Assembly: GCA_009377385.1 (NCBI GenBank)
Contig: WHUD01000007.1
Location: forward strand, 1-64,000
From: Actinophytocola sp.
Lineage (GTDB): Bacteria; Actinomycetota; Actinomycetes; Mycobacteriales; Pseudonocardiaceae
DNA: 64,000 bases
Direction of reading: 5' to 3'
Positions 17,755 through 24,666 of the stretch are shown here, piece by piece. Every line of letters begins with the position of its first letter. The stretch's first letter is position 1. The position numbers were made by a program, and so were the translations under genes. Below the pieces are notes generated by a model, which made no database searches, had not been told where the DNA came from, and saw only the letters and a program-made list of their open reading frames with translations.

Positions 17755-18750
17755 TCAGTCCGCGAGCATGTCGTACTCGCGGAGCTGGCTCGTGATGAGC
17801 TTGTCCTGGTCTTCGAGGAAGCGCTGGAACTCCGCCGCGTTCTGGTAGCTGTCGTCGGTGGCGTACACCTCCTCCTGGAACGCCGCGAACTTCCTGCTCT
17901 CCGATGCCTGCCTGCAGGCGCTCGACATCTGGTCGACGATCTCCTGCGGGGCGTCAGCGCTCATCACGAGGCCGCGGAACTGGGGCAGCACGACACTTTC
18001 CGGTATTCCGATGTCTGATGTGGACGGCACATCCGCATAGCCATCGACCGGCTCATCGGCCACCGTGAGCACCGGGACGAAGTCACCTGAGTCGAGATAC
18101 TCCCGCACGTCCCCTAGTTGCTCGTAGAGCACGTCGACCTGGCCGCCGAGCAGCGCGGCGTAGCGCTCGCTCGGCTCGGAGAACGGCACCGCCCTGAACC
18201 GTGTGCCCGCGACCTCCTCGGTCGCGGCGAGCACGATGTCGTCGACGCTACTCGCACCGACCGTCGCGACCTTGAGCTTGCCGGGGTTCGCGCGGGCGGC
18301 GTCGGCGAGCTCCTGCCAGTTGGCGTAGGTGTCCTTACGCACCATCAGTGCCGACGGCATGGACTGTAGCCGGCAGACGGCCTTGATCTCGTCGAACTGG
18401 AACGACGCCCTTCCCGCAGAGACGGTCGCGAGGGTGTCCTGGATGAGCACGGACATCGACTGCCCCGCGTTGGCCGAGAGCATCCTGACGGTTCCTGAGC
18501 TGCCGGTGGCGCCATCGACATTGATGACAGGGACGTCCACCCCTATTCGTTCGCTGATGATGTTGCTCGCCGATCGCGCGACCGCGTCGGCGCCGCCGCC
18601 GGGACCGAATGGCACCACCAGGTCGACCGGCCGGTTGAACTGGGCGCCTGCCGGCTGGTGGGTGTTGACCTGACATCCCGTGCTGGTCAGGAACAACGTT
18701 GCGGCCGCGGCGGCGAGTACGCGCCGAGTGCGGACGTGTGGTGCGCGCAT
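17755..18750 (-). CDS. tctC: Tripartite tricarboxylate transporter substrate-binding lipoprotein (TctC)
   Basis: 331 residues from ATG 18748-18750, with GGAGG seven nt upstream. A lipoprotein signal ends in LTSTGC, so it is tethered outside the membrane. The mature domain begins RPVDLVVPFGPGGGADAVAR, the TctC/BugT signature, and keeps the ligand loop near TVGASSVDDIVLAATEEVAG. It binds a carboxylate and delivers it to TctAB. It starts 13 nt after the tctA stop. The ligand is unknown; Bug proteins bind many di- and tricarboxylates, and TTT systems are also found with sulfonate-type acids. Confidence 0.93.
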   Translation of the reverse strand: MRAPHVRTRRVLAAAAATLFLTSTGCQVNTHQPAGAQFNRPVDLVVPFGPGGGADAVARSASNIISERIGVDVPVINVDGATGSSGTVRMLSANAGQSMSVLIQDTLATVSAGRASFQFDEIKAVCRLQSMPSALMVRKDTYANWQELADAARANPGKLKVATVGASSVDDIVLAATEEVAGTRFRAVPFSEPSERYAALLGGQVDVLYEQLGDVREYLDSGDFVPVLTVADEPVDGYADVPSTSDIGIPESVVLPQFRGLVMSADAPQEIVDQMSSACRQASESRKFAAFQEEVYATDDSYQNAAEFQRFLEDQDKLITSQLREYDMLAD

Positions 18751-18763
18751 GAGGAGACCTCCA

Positions 18764-20314
18764 TTACTTGGGCTGGGCGTCGTGCGATTCGACAGGTGTG
18801 GTTGTGGATGCCGTCGCGGCACCCGATGTCTGGCGTGCGTCGCGTACGGCGCGATAGATGAGAAAGCTGAGCACGCCGATCCAGGCGACGATCAGGCCTG
18901 CCGAGATCGGCCGGGTGATGAAGACCGAGACGTCGTTGTTGGACGCGATCATGGCGGTGACGAAGTAGCGCTCCGCGAGTGGGCCGAGGATCGCGCCGAG
19001 CACGAGTGGCGCGAGAGGATATCCCTTGCGCTGCATGAAGTACCCGAGCACCGCGAAGATCGTCATGATCCAGACGTCGGAGAGTGAGTTGCGGATGGCG
19101 AACGCGCCGATATAGGCGAACAGCACGATCACCGCCGCGACGTAGGCTTCTGGAATGCGCAGCAGCCGGACCATCGGCTTGCTCGCCAACAGCCCGAACA
19201 ACGTCATCAGCACCACGCTCACCAGCAGCGCGGCCATGACGGTGTACACCAGCTCTGGCTGCTGGGCGAAGATCTGCGGTCCCGGCTGGATGTTGTGCAG
19301 CAGCAGCGCTCCGAGGATGACAGCGGTGGCCGCGCTGCCGGGGATGCCGAGCACCAGCAACGGGATGAACGCGCCACCCACGGTCGCGGTGCTCGCCGCC
19401 TGCGGGGCGATAACGCCGTTCGGCGAGCCGGTGCCGACCAGATGCCGTTCCTTGCCCACCTGCTTCTCGACGCCGTAGGCAAGAAACGACGCCACGGTGG
19501 CACCGGCGCCGGGCACCGCACCCATGAGGCTGCCGACGCCGACCCCGCGTGACAGGCTGCCCGCATGCCGCCGGAGCGCGCTGAGGCCGGGAATGCTGGT
19601 GCGCACGCGTGTGGGCTGGTTGCCGACGCCGCCCGCGAACCCGGCGCCGAACCGGATGATGACGTGGCCCAGCGCGTAGATGCCGACCATCGCCGGCAGG
19701 TAGTCGATGCCGTCGCGCAGGATCGGGATGCCGAAGTCGAACCGCACCGTGCCGTACACGGCTTCGACGCCGACCGTGGCGAGCAGCATGCCGACCATCA
19801 GTGCGGTCAGCGACTTCGCGACGGAACGCTCGCCGAGCGCCAGCACGCTGGTGAGGCCGAGCACGACGATGACGCAGTACTCCGCAGGCCCGAAGTTGAG
19901 GGCCACCGTCGCGAACGGCTTGGCCGCGAAGGTCACGAGCAGCCAGGCCGCCATGCCACCCGCGAAGGCGGCCACCGCAGCCCAGCCGAGGGCCTCTGCG
20001 GCGCGGCCCTTGCGGGTCATCTCGTAGCCGTCCCACAGCAGCGGCACCTGGTCGGGCGTTCCCGGGATGCGCAGCAGGACAGCCGTGATCGCGCCACCGT
20101 AGGTGCCCGCGATGTAGACGGCGACCATGAGGGCGACGCCGATGTCGACGGGCATGCCATAGGTGAACGGCAGGATCAGCAGCAGGCCCATCACGAAGGT
20201 CAGGCCGGGTAGCACCCCGACGAGCATGCCGATGACGACGCCGAGCACCAGCGCCAGCCACAAGGTGGGGCCGAAGCTGGTCAGCGTGTCGGCGATGCCG
20301 GCTAACGTGTTCAT
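18764..20314 (-). CDS. tctA: Tripartite tricarboxylate transporter large permease (TctA)
   Basis: 516 residues with about 11-12 membrane helices. The family signature near the N-terminus (GVLPGLTFVMGLLLILPFTYGM) and the second, GSLMGAVPGAGATVASFLAYG, are the duplicated TctA motifs. It is the proton- or sodium-coupled pore of the transporter. Upstream tctB ends 36 bp before its start; downstream tctC follows after 13 bp. The order tctB-tctA-tctC differs from the classical tctCBA order but all parts are present, so the system looks functional. Confidence 0.95.
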   Translation of the reverse strand: MNTLAGIADTLTSFGPTLWLALVLGVVIGMLVGVLPGLTFVMGLLLILPFTYGMPVDIGVALMVAVYIAGTYGGAITAVLLRIPGTPDQVPLLWDGYEMTRKGRAAEALGWAAVAAFAGGMAAWLLVTFAAKPFATVALNFGPAEYCVIVVLGLTSVLALGERSVAKSLTALMVGMLLATVGVEAVYGTVRFDFGIPILRDGIDYLPAMVGIYALGHVIIRFGAGFAGGVGNQPTRVRTSIPGLSALRRHAGSLSRGVGVGSLMGAVPGAGATVASFLAYGVEKQVGKERHLVGTGSPNGVIAPQAASTATVGGAFIPLLVLGIPGSAATAVILGALLLHNIQPGPQIFAQQPELVYTVMAALLVSVVLMTLFGLLASKPMVRLLRIPEAYVAAVIVLFAYIGAFAIRNSLSDVWIMTIFAVLGYFMQRKGYPLAPLVLGAILGPLAERYFVTAMIASNNDVSVFITRPISAGLIVAWIGVLSFLIYRAVRDARQTSGAATASTTTPVESHDAQPK

Positions 20315-20350
20315 GGCTTCTCTTTTCCGATCGTGCGGCCGGGCAGGCGG

Positions 20351-20965
20351 TCAGTAGGCGCCGATGAGCTGGAGGAGCCGGAAGGTGATGAGGTCGAAGA
20401 TCCCGAACCCCGTCGGCAACGAGATGTAGACGACCTTGACGAAGATGAAGGCGAAACCGACCGACAGCGCGACGGCCAGCGGGATGGTGAGCCACAGCCT
20501 GCGCTTGCCTGACAGGTACAGGAACAGCGTCACGAAGCAGGCTGTCGCGATGACCCAGCCCAGGTACACCGTCGCGATGACGTAGCCGACGGTCATTCCC
20601 ATGACGACGGCGATCCTGCGTCGGGAGAGGTTCTCGGACGCGAGCTCGTCGTCCGCGATGGCACGACCGCCGATGCTCGCGCGCAGCTCCCTGACGATGA
20701 GGAAGACGAGCGCGACGGCAAGCAGGCCGATCAGGATGCGGGGGTAGAGCGCGGGGCCTGGTCCGCCGGTGCTGCCAGCGGTGTAACCGGCGGTTTGCCA
20801 GTACAACACGCAGCAGGCCACGAGCGCGGCCAGCTCAGGGCCGATGCGCCGTAGCGCGTGTCTGAGGCGTGGACGTGGCTCGGGTGTCGTGGTGTGAGCG
20901 GCCACGTCGCCGGGCGGGGCGGTCCCCGCATCGAGTGTGGTGCGGGTGGGTGGAGCCTCGTGCAT
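20351..20965 (-). CDS. tctB: Tripartite tricarboxylate transporter small permease (TctB)
   Basis: 204 residues from ATG 20963-20965, with GGAGG eight nt upstream. After a 40-residue polar N-terminus there are four hydrophobic segments (ELAALVACCVLYW, ILIGLLAVALVFLI and two more), the standard TctB topology. The conserved GPGPALYPRILIG loop is present. It is the first gene of the transporter operon, and the palindrome TGCCATATAGTGGCA lies about 50 nt upstream, between it and the divergent IclR gene. Confidence 0.88.
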   Translation of the reverse strand: MHEAPPTRTTLDAGTAPPGDVAAHTTTPEPRPRLRHALRRIGPELAALVACCVLYWQTAGYTAGSTGGPGPALYPRILIGLLAVALVFLIVRELRASIGGRAIADDELASENLSRRRIAVVMGMTVGYVIATVYLGWVIATACFVTLFLYLSGKRRLWLTIPLAVALSVGFAFIFVKVVYISLPTGFGIFDLITFRLLQLIGAY

Positions 20966-21015
20966 GCCGTGTGCCTCCGTCCTCCGCGACGCTGGCCGTG
21001 ACGCGGACTCCGTAC

Positions 21016-21030
21016 TGCCATATAGTGGCA
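21016..21030. promoter_or_regulatory. Candidate IclR operator between tctB and iclR2
   Basis: TGCCATATAGTGGCA is a perfect 5-bp inverted repeat with a 5-nt centre. It matches the sites at 13236 and 17601 in its core and lies in the divergent promoter region, where a single regulator could control both the transporter and its own gene. Confidence 0.6.
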
Positions 21031-21159
21031 ATGGCTTTCACGAAAACATACCTACCGGATCGGGTGACGTCAATCACGACGAGGAAGGCGATGCGATGAT
21101 GCGATGGTCACCAGGGACAATCACCGGTGGGATTGCCGGTGCGGAACAGGGAGCGGGAC

Positions 21160-21960
21160 ATGGCCCAGCGTCAGGCAGCGGTGTCCGGCGAGCGCGCGGA
21201 CGAGGTCGGCGGGACACGCGCCATCGGGCGTGCGCTCGCGGTGCTCGGCGCGCTCAGGGACGCCAAGGGGGAGCTCGGCTTCACCGAGATCGTCAACCAG
21301 CTCGACCTCAACGCAAGTACGGTGCACCGCATCCTGCGGGCTCTCGTCAACGCGGGCTACGTCAGCAAGAACCCGCAGGAGCGGTACCGATTGGGCAGGG
21401 AGGCGTTCCTGCTGGGCCACGCCGCCGAACGCGGGCTGGGCTTTGATCTGGTGCTGCCCGCACTCGAACGGGCCGCGGAGGCGACGGGGGAATCGGTCAA
21501 CCTGGTGATCAGAAACGGCGCGGAGGGCGTTGTCGTGCTTCGGGTCGAGTCGAAGCAGCGGCTGCGGTTCGCCCAGCCGGTCGGCACACGAATCCCGCTG
21601 CACTGCACCAGCACCGGCAAGGTGCTGCTCGCGTTCAGCGATGATCCGAAGGCCGAGCTGGCCCAGCTCGGCAGGCTGAGCCGCGAGACGCCTGCCACCA
21701 TCACGTCCAAGCGCGAGCTCGCCGACGAGCTCACGGCGATCCGGAGCACCGGTTACGCCGTGAACCGGGCGGAACGGATGCCGGGCGTGCACGGTGTCGC
21801 AGCTCCAGTGCGGGTTGCCGACGTTCCGGTGAGCGCGGCGGTCGCGGTGCAGGGCCCCGACATCAGGATGCCGGATGAACGCATCGCCGAGCTGGGTCGC
21901 ATTGTCGTCGACCTCGCCGCCGAGGTCGCGACGCTGATCCCGGCGGGCTGGGAGATGTAG
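21160..21960 (+). CDS. IclR-family transcriptional regulator (iclR2)
   Basis: 266 residues from ATG 21160, with GGGAG six nt upstream. The winged helix covers about residues 20-80 (GFTEIVNQLDLNASTVHRIL) and the effector domain follows (ESVNLVIRNGAEGVVVLRVE, then LHCTSTGKVLLAF). It is clearly a paralogue of iclR1 at 13261. It is divergent from tctB and convergent with the SulP gene, whose stop is four nt away. The likely task is ligand-dependent control of the transporter. Confidence 0.92.
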   Translation: MAQRQAAVSGERADEVGGTRAIGRALAVLGALRDAKGELGFTEIVNQLDLNASTVHRILRALVNAGYVSKNPQERYRLGREAFLLGHAAERGLGFDLVLPALERAAEATGESVNLVIRNGAEGVVVLRVESKQRLRFAQPVGTRIPLHCTSTGKVLLAFSDDPKAELAQLGRLSRETPATITSKRELADELTAIRSTGYAVNRAERMPGVHGVAAPVRVADVPVSAAVAVQGPDIRMPDERIAELGRIVVDLAAEVATLIPAGWEM

Positions 21961-21964
21961 CCGC

Positions 21965-23539
21965 TCACTCCAGCGGGTCCGTGTCAGGCCCGAGCACGCG
22001 GTGCGTCAGGCGTTCGGACTGTGGGGGGATGTCGTGGACGTCGGCCTCCAGCCCTGCGGCACGGGCCTGGTCGAGCAGCGAGCGGAGCACCAGCGCGCCG
22101 GTGGTGTCGATCCTGCCGAGCCGGTTGAGCTCGATCACCAGCCGGGTGGCGTCGGGGTGGTCGGCGAGCGCGTCGAGCAGGGTGGCATCCAGCCGTTGCG
22201 CGGTGCTGAACCACAGCACGCCCCTCGGGGTGAAGGTGAGGACGCCGTCGTGCTCGGCGACGTCGATCTCCAGTTGCAGCGACCGCCACAGGAACACGCC
22301 GACCGACAGCCCGACCCCGGCAACCACGGCGAGGTCGATCCGGGGCGCGAGCAGCAGCGTCGCCACGAACGTCGTCCAAGCGATCAGCGCCTGCGGCAGC
22401 GAGAGCCGCCACAGCCGCAGCAGTGGACGGACGCGCATCAGCCCGAGCACCGAGACGATCACGATCGCGCCAAGCACGGCGAGCGGCAGTGGTTCGAGCA
22501 CGGCGGCGAACGGCAGGAACGCCAGCACCGTCAGCCCGGTGACCGCGCCAGCCACCCTGCTGCGGGCGCCGGAGAGCCGGTTCACCGAGCTGCGGGAGAA
22601 CGACCCGCCGCACGGCATACCGCCGAACGTGGCCGCCGCGATGTTGGCCGCGCCCTGGCTGATGAACTCGCGGTTCGCGCTCCATCGGGTGCGCTCCTCC
22701 GATGCGAACCGCCGCGAGATCGACGCCGCCTCGGAGAACCCGACCAGTGCGATGATCGCCCCGGACAGCACCAGCGTCGGCAGCTTCGTCCACGAAATGT
22801 CGTCCAGCGTGAACGGCAGAAACCCGGACGGGACCGCGCCGACGACCTCGCCGGAGTAGAAGCCCATGCCGGACACCGCGACGCCGACGAGCGCCGCAAC
22901 CAGCACGCCGGGGAACAGCGCGTGCAGCTTGCGCCCGCCCAGGATGAGCAGCGCCGTCATCGCCGTCATCAGCATCGCGGCCATGGCCCATCGGTCCGGG
23001 TTCGACAGCGCCCACACCGCCTGCAGGATCACGTTGTCGTAGTCGGGCGGGGACGTGCCGAGCGCCTTCGGCAGCTGCGAGCTGGCGATCAGGATCGCCG
23101 ACGCCGGCACGAAGCCGAGCAGCATCGGCTGCGACATCAGGTACGCCACCCAGCCCGCGCGCAGCAGCCCGAGCAGCACCCTTGTCAGGCCGACGACGAG
23201 GGCCAGCGCCAGCCCCAGCCCGACGTACTCCGGGCTGCCCGGCGTCGCCATGGTGCTGAGCGCGCCGAACGTCAGCAGCGAGGTGATCGCGACCGGCCCG
23301 GTCTGCAGGTACGGCGACGACGCGAACAGCGCCGCGATGATCGGCGGCAGCGCCCCCGCGTAGAGCCCCACGATCGGCGGCATCCCGGCCAGGTCGGCGT
23401 AGGCGAGCGACTGCGGGATGCCGATCATCGCCACGCTGACACCGGCGAGTAGATCGTGCCCGAGCCAATTGCGCCACGACGGACGTCCGCCGTGGTCAGC
23501 GTTCCGTCGTGGCCACGAGGTCAATTCCCGCAGGTTCAC
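21965..23539 (-). CDS. SulP-family anion permease with STAS domain
   Basis: 524 residues from GTG 23537-23539 (GAGG six nt upstream). The transmembrane part carries the SulP marks: AYADLAGMPPIVGLYAG near residue 45, QTGPVAITSL, and GFSEAASISRRFA. A C-terminal STAS domain (about 415-515) ends IELNRLGRIDTTGALVL. SulP proteins carry sulfate, bicarbonate or carboxylates. The gene sits beside the putative sulfonate island and the SoeA-like oxidoreductase, which makes sulfate or sulfite transport attractive but unproven. It ends four nt from the convergent iclR2 gene and lies eight nt downstream of the Mrp gene, so it is likely in the Mrp operon. Confidence 0.9.
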   Translation of the reverse strand: MNLRELTSWPRRNADHGGRPSWRNWLGHDLLAGVSVAMIGIPQSLAYADLAGMPPIVGLYAGALPPIIAALFASSPYLQTGPVAITSLLTFGALSTMATPGSPEYVGLGLALALVVGLTRVLLGLLRAGWVAYLMSQPMLLGFVPASAILIASSQLPKALGTSPPDYDNVILQAVWALSNPDRWAMAAMLMTAMTALLILGGRKLHALFPGVLVAALVGVAVSGMGFYSGEVVGAVPSGFLPFTLDDISWTKLPTLVLSGAIIALVGFSEAASISRRFASEERTRWSANREFISQGAANIAAATFGGMPCGGSFSRSSVNRLSGARSRVAGAVTGLTVLAFLPFAAVLEPLPLAVLGAIVIVSVLGLMRVRPLLRLWRLSLPQALIAWTTFVATLLLAPRIDLAVVAGVGLSVGVFLWRSLQLEIDVAEHDGVLTFTPRGVLWFSTAQRLDATLLDALADHPDATRLVIELNRLGRIDTTGALVLRSLLDQARAAGLEADVHDIPPQSERLTHRVLGPDTDPLE

Positions 23540-23547
23540 CCATCACC

Positions 23548-24666
23548 TCATCCAGTACCGACAACACTCAAGGGCAGCGGCACCCCAGCGAGGGACCGCT
23601 TCACCACCGGCAGCCGCGTCGCCACCTCCGCCAGCGCCACCGCGGACGGCGCGTCCGGCGTGCTCGCCACCACCGGGGTACCCGCGTCGCAGGACGCGGT
23701 CAGCGCGGCGTCGATCGGGATCTGCCCGAGCAGCTCGGTGTCCAGCTCGTCAGCCAGCTGTTGGCCGCCGCCGGAGCCGAACAACGCCGTGTGCCTGCCG
23801 CATTCGCACGCGAGCGAGCTCATGTTCTCCACCACCCCGGCGATGGGCATCCGCATGTCGCGTGCCATCCGCCCTACCCGGGACGCCACCGTCTGCGCGG
23901 CGGTCTGCGGCGTGGTCACCGCGAGCAACGCGGCCTGGGGGAGCAGCTCGAGCAGCGACAGCGTGATGTCACCGGTACCCGGCGGCAGGTCGATCAGCAA
24001 TACGTCCGGCTCATCCCAGTGTACGTCGGTGAGGAACTGCTCCAACGCCTTGTGCAGCATCGGCCCGCGCCACACCACCGGCTCGCCGTCCTCGACGAAG
24101 AACCCGACCGACATCAGCCGCACCCCGTGTGCCTCAACCGGCAGCATCAGCCCCTTGAGCGCGACCGGGTTGCGCCGCACCCCGAACAGCTGCGGCACCG
24201 AGTAGCCCCAGACGTCGGCGTCCAGCACCCCCACCCGGTTGCCCCGCGCCGCAAGCGCCACCGCGAGGTTGGCCGTCACGGTGGACTTGCCGACGCCGCC
24301 CTTGCCGCTGGCCACGGCGTAGACCTGGGTGTGTTCGCCGATGCCTGTGGCGCGCTGCTCCCGCAGGCGTTGCGCCAGGGCGAGCCGTTCTCGCTCGGAC
24401 ATCGTCTCGAAGCTGACCTCGACGGAGCTGACCCCGGCGACCGTGCTGGCCGCCGCCGTGATGTCGTCGCGGAGGCGATCGCGCAGCGGGCAGCGGGACG
24501 TGGTCAGCGCGACCTCCACGTGCACCCTGCCGCCGCGTCCCGCGCGCGCATCGCGCAGCATGCCAAGCGAGCGCAGGCTCCGGTGGATCTCAGGGTCCTC
24601 GACGGCGCCGACGGCGTCCCACAGTGCCGCCTCGTCGATGCCGCGGGTATGGATGCGGGTCAGCAT
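23548..24666 (-). CDS. Mrp/ApbC-type Fe-S cluster carrier ATPase
   Basis: 372 residues. An N-terminal DUF59/MIP18 domain (AVEDPEIHRSLRSLGM) is followed by a deviant-Walker P-loop ATPase: SGKGGVGKSTVTANLA, then DADVWGYSVPQLFG and LIDLPPGTGD. Mrp proteins deliver 4Fe-4S clusters. The start ATG 24664-24666 overlaps the TGA of the molybdenum enzyme (ATGCTGA), a strong sign that it matures that enzyme and its ferredoxin partner. Unlike many Mrp proteins there is no clear CxxC pair near the C-terminus; the Cys pair at LACECGR is the nearest. Confidence 0.93.
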   Translation of the reverse strand: MLTRIHTRGIDEAALWDAVGAVEDPEIHRSLRSLGMLRDARAGRGGRVHVEVALTTSRCPLRDRLRDDITAAASTVAGVSSVEVSFETMSERERLALAQRLREQRATGIGEHTQVYAVASGKGGVGKSTVTANLAVALAARGNRVGVLDADVWGYSVPQLFGVRRNPVALKGLMLPVEAHGVRLMSVGFFVEDGEPVVWRGPMLHKALEQFLTDVHWDEPDVLLIDLPPGTGDITLSLLELLPQAALLAVTTPQTAAQTVASRVGRMARDMRMPIAGVVENMSSLACECGRHTALFGSGGGQQLADELDTELLGQIPIDAALTASCDAGTPVVASTPDAPSAVALAEVATRLPVVKRSLAGVPLPLSVVGTG

